Below, piece after piece: positions 22,446-29,421 of a stretch of 38,361 nucleotides of DNA. A program made the translations under genes and the position numbers. Each line of letters begins with the position of its first letter. The stretch's first letter is position 1. Source of the stretch: an uncultured Eubacteriales bacterium (GTDB lineage Bacteria; Bacillota; Clostridia; Oscillospirales; Oscillospiraceae). The stretch spans positions 1 through 38,361 of the forward strand of contig UQWH01000015.1 in the NCBI GenBank assembly GCA_900544705.1, given 5' to 3'. The notes under the pieces are model-generated. The model saw nothing but the letters and a program-made list of their open reading frames with translations. It did no database searches and was not told the DNA's origin.

Positions 22446-23861
22446 ATGAACGATTTTTTGATGCGCCAGATCCGCTCTGAGCTGGAAGACGCCGTCGGGC
22501 AGGAGAATGTTTCCGTGCGCCAAAGCGACAAGATCTCCCACAGTGTGGACAACTTCTGGCTCCCGCGCATGTATGCCGACCGCGGCCTGATTCCTCCGCT
22601 GGCGGACATCATTGTCTATCCGGGTTCGACACAGGAGGTTTCCAAGGTTCTTGTCATCGCGAACTATTACCGCCTGCCCGTGTATCCGTGGGGCGGCGGC
22701 GGCGGCTCTCAGGGCGGTGCGCTTCCGCTCAAGGGCGGCATCCTGCTTGACACCAAGCGGATGAATAAGATCATCGACTTCGACGAACAGTCTATGACCG
22801 TCACGGCACAGACCGGCATCGTTTATACGCAGCTTGAGTATTACGCCAACGAGCGCGGCTATTCTCTGATGCACTACCCCAGCTCCATCAACTGCAGCAC
22901 GCTCGGCGGCTTCCTCGCACATAACGGTATCGGTGTGCTGAGCACAAAGTACGGCAAGATCGACGACCAGTGTGTCAATGTGGAAATGGTCATCCCCAAC
23001 GGCAAGGTTCTCCATTCGGCGCCCGTGCCCAAGCATTCCTCCGGCCCGGATCTGAAGCATCTCTTCCTTGGCTCTGAGGGTACGCTCGGCGTTATGACGC
23101 AGGCGACGATGAAGCTCTATCGCCTTCCGGAGACCCGGCGCTTCCGCGCGTTCCTCTTCAAGAGCGTTGCCGACGGCCTCGCTGCCGGACGCGATATGCT
23201 TCAGGTCATCAAGCCCTCCATTATTCGCCTGTATGATGAGGCGGAAACGGTATCCCTCATCAAGAAGGTGATCGGCTTCTCCAAGCCGGGTGCATTCATG
23301 AACGTTGCCATTGAGGGCGCAAAGGATATGGTCGCCGTGGAGGAGAAGCATATGCTGGAAATCTGCGCCCGCTACGGTGCAGAGGATCTCGGCTCCGATT
23401 ACGGCGAAAAGTGGTGGGACAGCCGTCTGACCTTCTTCTATCCGGATAAGGTGCTTGATTTCCCGCTGATGTTCGGCACGATGGACACGGTTCTGAAGTA
23501 TGCAAACGTGGAAAAGTGCTACCATGCCATGAAGGAAGCCACCGAACAGTTTGAGGGTGTCCGCTTTATCGCGCATTTCTCCCATTGGTATGAGTGGGGC
23601 TGCATGATGTACGACCGTTTCATCATGGACAATCCGCCTGCGGATCCCGAGGAGGCATTCCGTCTGCACAATAAGATCTGGAATGCAGGCGTGCGCGCAG
23701 CGCTGGCCAGCGGCGGCGTTGTGAATGACCACCACGGCGTCGGCATGAAGCTCGGCCGCCTGATGAAAGAGCAGTATGGCGACAGCATGATCGTCTTTGA
23801 GGGACTCAAGAAGGCGCTCGATCCCAACGGCATTATGAACCCCTATAAGATGGGAATTTAA
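22446..23861 (+). CDS. GlcD-like FAD-linked oxidase/dehydrogenase
   Basis: 471 residues, vanillyl-alcohol-oxidase/GlcD family. The FAD-binding half has IIVYPGSTQEVSKVLVIANY, PVYPWGGGGGSQGGALPLKG and SSINCSTLGGFLAHNGIGVL; the C-terminal half ends KALDPNGIMNPYKMG, normal for the family. It oxidises a 2-hydroxy acid or similar alcohol, reducing bound FAD. ATG 22446 is taken; an earlier in-frame ATG overlaps the Shine-Dalgarno itself. With the Fe-S subunit and ETF genes that follow, electrons probably pass on through ETF, as in clostridial lactate dehydrogenase/ETF complexes. Substrate unknown. Confidence 0.9.
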   Translation: MNDFLMRQIRSELEDAVGQENVSVRQSDKISHSVDNFWLPRMYADRGLIPPLADIIVYPGSTQEVSKVLVIANYYRLPVYPWGGGGGSQGGALPLKGGILLDTKRMNKIIDFDEQSMTVTAQTGIVYTQLEYYANERGYSLMHYPSSINCSTLGGFLAHNGIGVLSTKYGKIDDQCVNVEMVIPNGKVLHSAPVPKHSSGPDLKHLFLGSEGTLGVMTQATMKLYRLPETRRFRAFLFKSVADGLAAGRDMLQVIKPSIIRLYDEAETVSLIKKVIGFSKPGAFMNVAIEGAKDMVAVEEKHMLEICARYGAEDLGSDYGEKWWDSRLTFFYPDKVLDFPLMFGTMDTVLKYANVEKCYHAMKEATEQFEGVRFIAHFSHWYEWGCMMYDRFIMDNPPADPEEAFRLHNKIWNAGVRAALASGGVVNDHHGVGMKLGRLMKEQYGDSMIVFEGLKKALDPNGIMNPYKMGI

Positions 23862-23878
23862 CCAAGGAGGAAAGACAG

Positions 23879-24970
23879 ATGTTAAGTGAAAAAAGCAAAA
23901 AAAATGTAGATGCCTGCCGGTTTTGCTGCATGTGCAGACACCTTTGCCCCCTCGGTATTGCGCTGGGCAAGGAACTCAACAACCCGCGCGCCAAGGCGCT
24001 GCTACTTTCCCTTGTAGAAAAAAATGCACTGGAGCTCTCCGAGATTTCCAAGGATATTTATGAGTGCTGCCTGTGCAATGCCTGTTCCTCCAACTGCGAA
24101 ACCGGCTATGAGCCTGCGGTGTTCATCCGTGAGGTGCGTTCGGAGCTGATGGCTCAGGGGCTTGCGCCGCAGGGTGTGCAGGACGCCGCGGAGCGTCTGC
24201 TGAAGGACGGAACACTATATCATGTTTCCGGCGAGAAGGCACTGGAGCCCTATGGCTTCCGGAAGAATACAGAGGCGGAAACGCTGGTTTATGTCGGCGC
24301 GATCGCTGCGGTGAAGGATCCGGCCATGGTCAAGGCATTTGTAAGCCTGCTGGATAAGGCCGGCGTGGACTATAGCGTGTTCACCGAAAATCTCAGCACC
24401 GGATCTGTGGAGTATGATCTGATGGGCGGCGTGCAGGAGGTCAAGGATGTTGCCTCTGCCTGTGCAAAGGCACTCAACTCCTATGGCGCAAAGCGGATCG
24501 TCGTCCTTAATCCCAGTGACGCAAGAATGCTGAAGCAGGAATATACCACCTGGGAACTGAAGCTCAATGCAGAGGTCTGCACGGCGACTTCCTACGTTGA
24601 AGAGCTGGTCGAGCAGGGCAAGCTGCACGTGCAGAAGAGCTCCGGAGCCGTTACCTATCACGATCCCGCCCGTCTGGCGAGAGATCTGCAGGAAACGGAA
24701 CCCGCCCGCAAGCTGATCGAAGCACTCGGCTATACCGTCAAGGAGATGTGGCAGAGCAAGACGCTGACACGCTGCACCGGCGGAGAAGCGCTTTCCTCCT
24801 ATGCGCCGGAGATCATTGAAAAAACCGCTGCATGGAGAATGTATGACGCAGTCGGTACCGGTGCGGAGATGCTCATCTGCGCCTGCCCGGCCTGTGAAGA
24901 GGATCTGACGCACGCTTCCGGACTCCCGGTTGCCGATCTGTTCGTGCTGTTGGATCAGCATATCGCCTGA
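23879..24970 (+). CDS. (Fe-S)-binding oxidoreductase subunit, GlcF/HdrD-like
   Basis: 363 residues. Two [4Fe-4S] motifs near the N-terminus: C-x2-C-x2-C-x3-CP in ACRFCCMCRHLCPLG (Cys13, 16, 19, 23) and C-x2-C-x2-C-x3-C in CCLCNACSSNCETG (about 62-75). C-terminal cysteine-rich CCG-type segments follow, including TYHDPARLARD, RCTGGEALSS and CACPACEEDL. Soluble electron-transfer partner, typically of a GlcD-type flavoprotein or heterodisulfide-reductase-like enzyme. AGGAGG precedes the ATG, 17 nt after the oxidase gene. It should wire the FAD oxidase to ETF. Confidence 0.9.
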   Translation: MLSEKSKKNVDACRFCCMCRHLCPLGIALGKELNNPRAKALLLSLVEKNALELSEISKDIYECCLCNACSSNCETGYEPAVFIREVRSELMAQGLAPQGVQDAAERLLKDGTLYHVSGEKALEPYGFRKNTEAETLVYVGAIAAVKDPAMVKAFVSLLDKAGVDYSVFTENLSTGSVEYDLMGGVQEVKDVASACAKALNSYGAKRIVVLNPSDARMLKQEYTTWELKLNAEVCTATSYVEELVEQGKLHVQKSSGAVTYHDPARLARDLQETEPARKLIEALGYTVKEMWQSKTLTRCTGGEALSSYAPEIIEKTAAWRMYDAVGTGAEMLICACPACEEDLTHASGLPVADLFVLLDQHIA

Positions 24971-24984
24971 ATACCGTCGCTGCC

Positions 24985-25758
24985 ATGCTGCGGATCGCCG
25001 TGTGCATCAAGTCTGTCCTGACCGGTGCGCAGGAAGGCGCGGAGCGAAATGAAAAGAGCACCGGGATGAATCCTGCGGATCTCTACGCGCTGGAAACGGC
25101 TCTGACAGCGGATCTGGGGAAGCGGGAAGTCAGTGTATTTTCCATGGGCCCTCAGGCAACGGCCGGGACGCTCCTCATGGATGCGGCACGTCTGGGTGCA
25201 GATCGCCTGTTCCTTCTGGCCGACCGTGCGTTTGCCGGTTCGGACACCTTTGCTACGGCGAAAATCCTCCGCCGCGCGCTGGAGGTCACCGGCCCCTATG
25301 ACCTGATTCTCTGCGGCGAACGTGCAATTGACGGCGAAACGGGGCAGGTTCCCGGAGAATTGTCTGCCATGCTGGGTCTGCCGTTTCTCCCGTGTGGGAT
25401 TCGGTTGGAGCTGAAGGACGATGTGCTGCGCTGCCGGAGCCTACAGGAGGACGGAACGCAGACGCTGGAAGCCGGCCTGCCGGCGGTGGTAAGCATTTCC
25501 TGCGGCATGACGGGAATTACGCATCCGCTGATGCCCAGCCTGCGTTCTCTGCGGAAGGCACGGGAAATCGGCCTGACGGTGCTTGACAGCAGAGCACTGG
25601 GCTTCCGGCCGGAGGAGGTTGGACAGGGCGGCTCTCTGACCCGTGTCCAGAAGACCTTTTCGCCGACACTGACACGCACCTGCAGATTCGTACACGACGC
25701 TGTAGAGGGCGCGGCCTTGACGGCTGCGTGCTGCCACGGAATAAAGAAAACGCCATGA
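24985..25758 (+). CDS. etfB: Electron transfer flavoprotein beta subunit
   Basis: 257 residues. MNPADLYALETAL, VFSMGPQATAGTLLMDAARLG, ADRAFAGSDTFATAKIL and CGERAIDGETGQVPGEL are ETF-beta blocks. The FAGSD-T-x-AT segment resembles that of bifurcating-type ETFs as I remember them. Carries flavin/AMP and shuttles electrons with EtfA. The ribosome site before 24985 is weak, so translation may depend on coupling to the upstream gene 14 nt away. Its stop overlaps the EtfA start (ATGA). Confidence 0.92.
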   Translation: MLRIAVCIKSVLTGAQEGAERNEKSTGMNPADLYALETALTADLGKREVSVFSMGPQATAGTLLMDAARLGADRLFLLADRAFAGSDTFATAKILRRALEVTGPYDLILCGERAIDGETGQVPGELSAMLGLPFLPCGIRLELKDDVLRCRSLQEDGTQTLEAGLPAVVSISCGMTGITHPLMPSLRSLRKAREIGLTVLDSRALGFRPEEVGQGGSLTRVQKTFSPTLTRTCRFVHDAVEGAALTAACCHGIKKTP

Positions 25759-26702
25759 AAAAGAGAATTTGGATCGTTGCGCAGGCGGAGGACAAACGGA
25801 TGGATGCCGCCTCCTTGGATGTGTTTCATTCTGCCCGTTCGCTTGCCGCTGCGGGTGCGCACATGGAGGCCGCAGTGTTTTCCGCGCGGTCGGTTGCCGT
25901 GCCGGAGCAGTGCGAAAGGCTGCTGCTTCTGCCGGTGCAGCCGTGCCGGAGCGCGGACACCGAAGGAAGGATTCTGGCAGAAGCCATCCGAACGGAGCAG
26001 CCGGATATTGTGCTTGCTCCGGCGACCGTCTGGGGCAGAACGGTCATGTCCGTTGCGGCCGCGTTGGTACAAACGGGCTTGACGGCGGACTGCACCTCGC
26101 TGGAGATTGCGGAGGATGGAAAGCTCCTTCAGACGCGGCCTGCTTATGGCGGAAAACTGCTTGCCCGGATTATTACGCCGCATTCCAAACCGGAAATGGC
26201 GACCCTGCGGGTTCAGAATGCCGATCTTGGCGCGATGACCCTGGGTAGTGCGCGGCAGTGTGTACGGCTGGAATACAAAAAGGAATATGTCGGAGCAAAG
26301 CTCTGCACGTCTGTATCGGAACAGGATGCCGCCCTGCGCGGACTGCTCACGAGCAAGATCGTCGTTGCGGGTGGCCTTGGCTTGGAAAACAGAGAGAATT
26401 TTCAGGTGATTTATCAGATTGCCGAAAAGCTGGGCGGTGCCGTCGGCGCGTCCAGAGCGGCGGTAAATGCCGGCTTTGCTCCATACGCCTGTCAGATCGG
26501 TCAGTCCGGCCACACGGTCAGCCCGGAGGTCTATCTGGCGATCGGCATCTCCGGTGCGGTTCAGCATCTTGCGGGAATGCACGGCGCAAAAAAAGTTATT
26601 GCGGTCAACCCGGATTCCAAGGCGCCCATCTTTGACCATGCGGACATCGGAATTTTGCAGGACTGGAAAACATTTACAGAAAAATTGCTGTCGATGCTTT
26701 GA
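25755..26702 (+). CDS. etfA: Electron transfer flavoprotein alpha subunit
   Basis: 315 residues. The C-terminal FAD domain is clear: GGLGLENRENFQVIYQIAEK, GASRAAVNAGFAPYACQIGQ, VSPEVYLAIGISGAVQHLAG and NPDSKAPIFDHADIGIL. There is no N-terminal ferredoxin-like [4Fe-4S] extension such as that of the Acetobacterium lactate-dehydrogenase ETF; the separate Fe-S gene upstream may fill that role. ATG 25755 overlaps the EtfB stop; the longer frame lies inside EtfB. Confidence 0.93.
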   Translation: MKKRIWIVAQAEDKRMDAASLDVFHSARSLAAAGAHMEAAVFSARSVAVPEQCERLLLLPVQPCRSADTEGRILAEAIRTEQPDIVLAPATVWGRTVMSVAAALVQTGLTADCTSLEIAEDGKLLQTRPAYGGKLLARIITPHSKPEMATLRVQNADLGAMTLGSARQCVRLEYKKEYVGAKLCTSVSEQDAALRGLLTSKIVVAGGLGLENRENFQVIYQIAEKLGGAVGASRAAVNAGFAPYACQIGQSGHTVSPEVYLAIGISGAVQHLAGMHGAKKVIAVNPDSKAPIFDHADIGILQDWKTFTEKLLSML

Positions 26703-26728
26703 ATTCTAAAGGAAAAAATGAAATTCAT

Positions 26729-26738
26729 CTGCTATAAT
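26729..26738 (+). promoter_or_regulatory. Possible extended -10 promoter before the creatininase gene
   Basis: TG-C-TATAAT (26730-26738) in the only AT-rich gap of the rightward operon, about 33 nt before the next ATG. No convincing -35 box. May give separate expression of the hydrolase and kinase genes. Confidence 0.35.
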
Positions 26739-26770
26739 AAGAGATAACATCAGAAAGGACGCGAAATACC

Positions 26771-27679
26771 ATGAAACGAACAGAACCGCTGCGCTATGAA
26801 GATCTGACATTGGATAAGGCAAAAGAAATTGCCGATACCAGAGGCATTATTCTGGTTCCGGCTGCGACGACGGAAGGACATGGCAACCATCTTCCTCTGA
26901 GCACCGATTCTCTGATCGCAGAGTATCTGTGCGCCGAGCTGTCCAAGCGGACGGGTCTGCCGGCAATGATTCCTTCTCCCATCCGCTGCGGCTGCTCCCC
27001 CTCTTTCCATTGGGACACCAAGGGCAATCCGATGTTCGGCACGCTGGCGATCCGTCATTCCACCATGCACGCGCTGGTCAGCGACCTGTGCCGCGGCCTC
27101 TGGGCAAGTGGCTTCCGCAAGATTATCTTCGTACAGTCCCATGGTCAGGAGTGGAACTTCCAGACCATCGTCCATGAGGTTGCGACCGAGCTGCGCCGTG
27201 AAGGCATCAACCTGTTCATCGTCGGCGCAACTTATTGGGAACTGTGCCGCAAGGAAATTGAGCAGTATATTTCTGCACCCTTCTGGCATGCTGACGAATG
27301 GGAAACCAGCGCGGCGAAGTTTATTCGTCCCGATCTGGTTGTTCCGGAAGCGGCCGAGGGCATGAACCGTACCGTTCATTTTGATAAGAGCATCATGAAG
27401 CGTTCCGTCTGCATGGATGAAAGCGATGCATTTGCGGTGCAGGACGTTGCTTCCTGGTGCAATATTCCGGTTCCCGGCGAGCTGCACAGCGGCGGTGTCG
27501 GCACGAAGGAGTCCATTGACTCTGCAACTGCTGAAAAGGGTGAGCGCGTCCTGTCGGCTGCAATCGAGCGCTATTTGGTGCTCCTGCGCGATCTGGAACG
27601 TTACTATGCGCCGAATGAGGTTCCGGGCATCGACGTCACGGAGCGTTCGGCGGAGCCGCGTTTTACCGTTGATTATTGA
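26771..27679 (+). CDS. Creatininase-family amidohydrolase
   Basis: 302 residues. Metal-site block VPAATTEGHGNHLPLSTDSL near the N-terminus (family form G-S-x-E-QHG-PHLPL), then SPIRCGCSPSFHWDTKGNP, IIFVQSHGQEWNFQTIV and GELHSGGVGTKESIDS near the C-terminus, where the family has HA-G--ETS. Members hydrolyse cyclic or formyl amides (creatininase, formamidopyrimidine hydrolase) or cleave peptides (MftE). The Ser-to-Thr and Gln-to-Gly changes in the first block suggest an unusual substrate. The ribosome site (AAAGGA, 11 nt) is moderate. Role in a sugar-acid pathway unclear; lactam or lactone ring opening is conceivable. Confidence 0.82.
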   Translation: MKRTEPLRYEDLTLDKAKEIADTRGIILVPAATTEGHGNHLPLSTDSLIAEYLCAELSKRTGLPAMIPSPIRCGCSPSFHWDTKGNPMFGTLAIRHSTMHALVSDLCRGLWASGFRKIIFVQSHGQEWNFQTIVHEVATELRREGINLFIVGATYWELCRKEIEQYISAPFWHADEWETSAAKFIRPDLVVPEAAEGMNRTVHFDKSIMKRSVCMDESDAFAVQDVASWCNIPVPGELHSGGVGTKESIDSATAEKGERVLSAAIERYLVLLRDLERYYAPNEVPGIDVTERSAEPRFTVDY

Positions 27680-27694
27680 TTCTTCCTTCTAACG

Positions 27695-27729
27695 GGAAGG
27701 CTGCCGCGGCTTCTGCACGGCAGCCTTCC
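27695..27729. terminator. Stem-loop between hydrolase and kinase genes
   Basis: Perfect 12-bp stem GGAAGGCTGCCG (27695-27706)/27718-27729 with an 11-nt loop and no U-run. Probably a partial terminator or mRNA stability barrier inside the operon. Confidence 0.55.
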
Positions 27730-27765
27730 TCATAAATCATCAAAAAAACAGACAGGAGGCCCGCT

Positions 27766-29292
27766 GTGGAATATACATTGGGCATTGATCTCGGCTCAAG
27801 CGGGATCAAACTTACTTTTTTGGACCGCACCGGGCGGTGTACCGGCCCCTTCAGCGCAGAAATCTGTTCCGTATTTCCGAAACCGGGGTGGATAGAGCAG
27901 GATCCGCGGGCATGGTATGAGGTTTTCTGCGCATTGTTTGCACAGGCATGTCAATCCAGCGGGATCCGTCCGGAAGAAGTATGTGCCGTTGCGGTAGATG
28001 CGGCGACACACACCACGGTGCTGCTGGACGAGAATCTCGATCCGGTACGCAACGCAATCCTGTGGAATGATCAGCGTAGTGCCTCTGTCGCGGCGGAATG
28101 CCAAAGGCAGGCAGGAGAATATATTCTGGAAAAAACCTATAATGCGCCGAGCGCCATGTGGAGCCTGTGTCAGATGCTCTGGGTACGCAGACATGAGCCG
28201 GAATGCTGGCAGCGTGTCCGGCGCATCTTATTTGCCAAGGATTACCTGCGCCTTTGCCTCGGCGGAGATTATGTAACGGATTATATCGATGCAGAAGGCA
28301 GCCTGCTTCTGGATATGCAGACGCACCGGTGGGATGCCCGCCTGTGCGGAATGCTGGGGAAAGACGATCTTGTACTGCCGGAGATTCTGGAGCCGACGGA
28401 TCGCGCCGGCGCGATTAGCCGTAGCTGCGCAGAAAAAACGGGGATGCGGGAGGGTGTGCCGATCTATGCCGGCGCATCCGATACGGTTATGGAGCTTTTG
28501 GCGGCGGGCGTTGTTCGGGAAGGAGATGCCAGTATCAAGCTCGCGACCTCCGGCCGCATCTGCGCTGTGACGCCGCGCCCCTATCCCCATGCCCTACTGG
28601 TCAACTACAGTCATGTTGTACCGGGCTTCTGGTACCCCGGCACGGGAACGCGAAGCTGCGCTACATCCCTGCGTTGGTTCAAGGACGAGTTCTGCCGTTA
28701 CGAAAGTGCGGAGGCCAAAGGATGCGGACGTTCTGTTTATGCGCTGCTGGATGAGACGGCAGCATCCGTCCCGGCTGGTGCGGAAGGACTGTTCTACCAT
28801 CCCTATCTGCTGGGAGAGTTCACGCCTTATCAGGATCCGGATTTGCGCGCGGACTTTGTTGGCGCAAGCATGAAGCATACGCATGCGCATTTCGTCCGTG
28901 CTGTAATGGAGGGCTGCGCCTATTCGCTCCTTGACGGTTATCATGCGCTGCTTGAAATCGGAATTCCGGCACCGAGAGAGTTCCGGCTGATCGGCGGCGG
29001 AGCCTCTGGGACAATATGGTCGCAAATTGTCAGCGATGTGTTTCAGCAGCCCCTGTGCAAGCCGGTGACCAGCGATTCTTCTTTTGGCAGCGCGATGCTT
29101 GCGGCGGTGGCGCATGGATTCTTCGGCAGCTTTTTACAGGCTGCTCAGGCCTGCGGCAGCGGCTCTGTGTGGATTACGCCGAACCAAAGGAACGGAGCGC
29201 TGTATCAGGATGGGTTTGGCTTTTATAAGGAAATTCAGCAGGCGCTTGCACCGATTTATCGACGCCTTGCGCGGCATGAAACGAATACGTAG
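27766..29292 (+). CDS. FGGY-family carbohydrate kinase (xylulokinase-like)
   Basis: 508 residues. N-terminal phosphate block YTLGIDLGSSGIKLTFLD, VDAATHTTVLLDENLDPVRN, ILWNDQRS (sugar site), and C-terminal FGGY block REFRLIGGGASGTIWSQIVS. Phosphorylates a ketose or polyol with ATP in the cytosol. It starts with GTG at 27766, six bases after AGGAGG. Last gene of the rightward operon; its product may be the phosphosugar sensed by the SIS-domain regulator. Substrate cannot be read from sequence; xylulose-type ketoses are the usual guess. Confidence 0.9.
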   Translation: MEYTLGIDLGSSGIKLTFLDRTGRCTGPFSAEICSVFPKPGWIEQDPRAWYEVFCALFAQACQSSGIRPEEVCAVAVDAATHTTVLLDENLDPVRNAILWNDQRSASVAAECQRQAGEYILEKTYNAPSAMWSLCQMLWVRRHEPECWQRVRRILFAKDYLRLCLGGDYVTDYIDAEGSLLLDMQTHRWDARLCGMLGKDDLVLPEILEPTDRAGAISRSCAEKTGMREGVPIYAGASDTVMELLAAGVVREGDASIKLATSGRICAVTPRPYPHALLVNYSHVVPGFWYPGTGTRSCATSLRWFKDEFCRYESAEAKGCGRSVYALLDETAASVPAGAEGLFYHPYLLGEFTPYQDPDLRADFVGASMKHTHAHFVRAVMEGCAYSLLDGYHALLEIGIPAPREFRLIGGGASGTIWSQIVSDVFQQPLCKPVTSDSSFGSAMLAAVAHGFFGSFLQAAQACGSGSVWITPNQRNGALYQDGFGFYKEIQQALAPIYRRLARHETNT

Positions 29293-29328
29293 CGCAAGCG
29301 TCCAGGAGAAGCGCAGGTGCTTGCCCAG

Positions 29329-29366
29329 ACTGTCAAATAAGCCCCAAAGGACTTTTTTGACAAGCG
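29329..29366. repeat. Degenerate palindrome, repeat family copy B
   Basis: GACTGTCAAATAAGCCCC then AAA then GGACTTTTTTGACAAGC: the right arm matches copy A (33-50) over 17 bases, the left arm has decayed. Located between the convergent kinase and clpB genes. Confidence 0.6.
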
Positions 29367-29371
29367 AACTA

Positions 29372-29415
29372 AGCGCCCGGAGATGCCCCCGGGCGCTGCG
29401 CTTTTATGCTGCGTT
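29372..29415. terminator. Terminator between kinase and clpB
   Basis: Stem AGCGCCCGG (29372-29380)/CCGGGCGCT (29389-29397), loop 8, then GCGCTTTTATG rightward. It ends the rightward operon; clpB (leftward) may use this hairpin in reverse. Confidence 0.65.
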
Positions 29416-29421
29416 TTTCCT

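Noticed and set aside
22362..23735. 457-codon minus-strand frame
   Set aside because: Antisense of the GlcD-like oxidase, which has family motifs, promoter and Shine-Dalgarno.
25296..26639. 447-codon minus-strand frame
   Set aside because: Antisense of etfB and etfA, both unambiguous.
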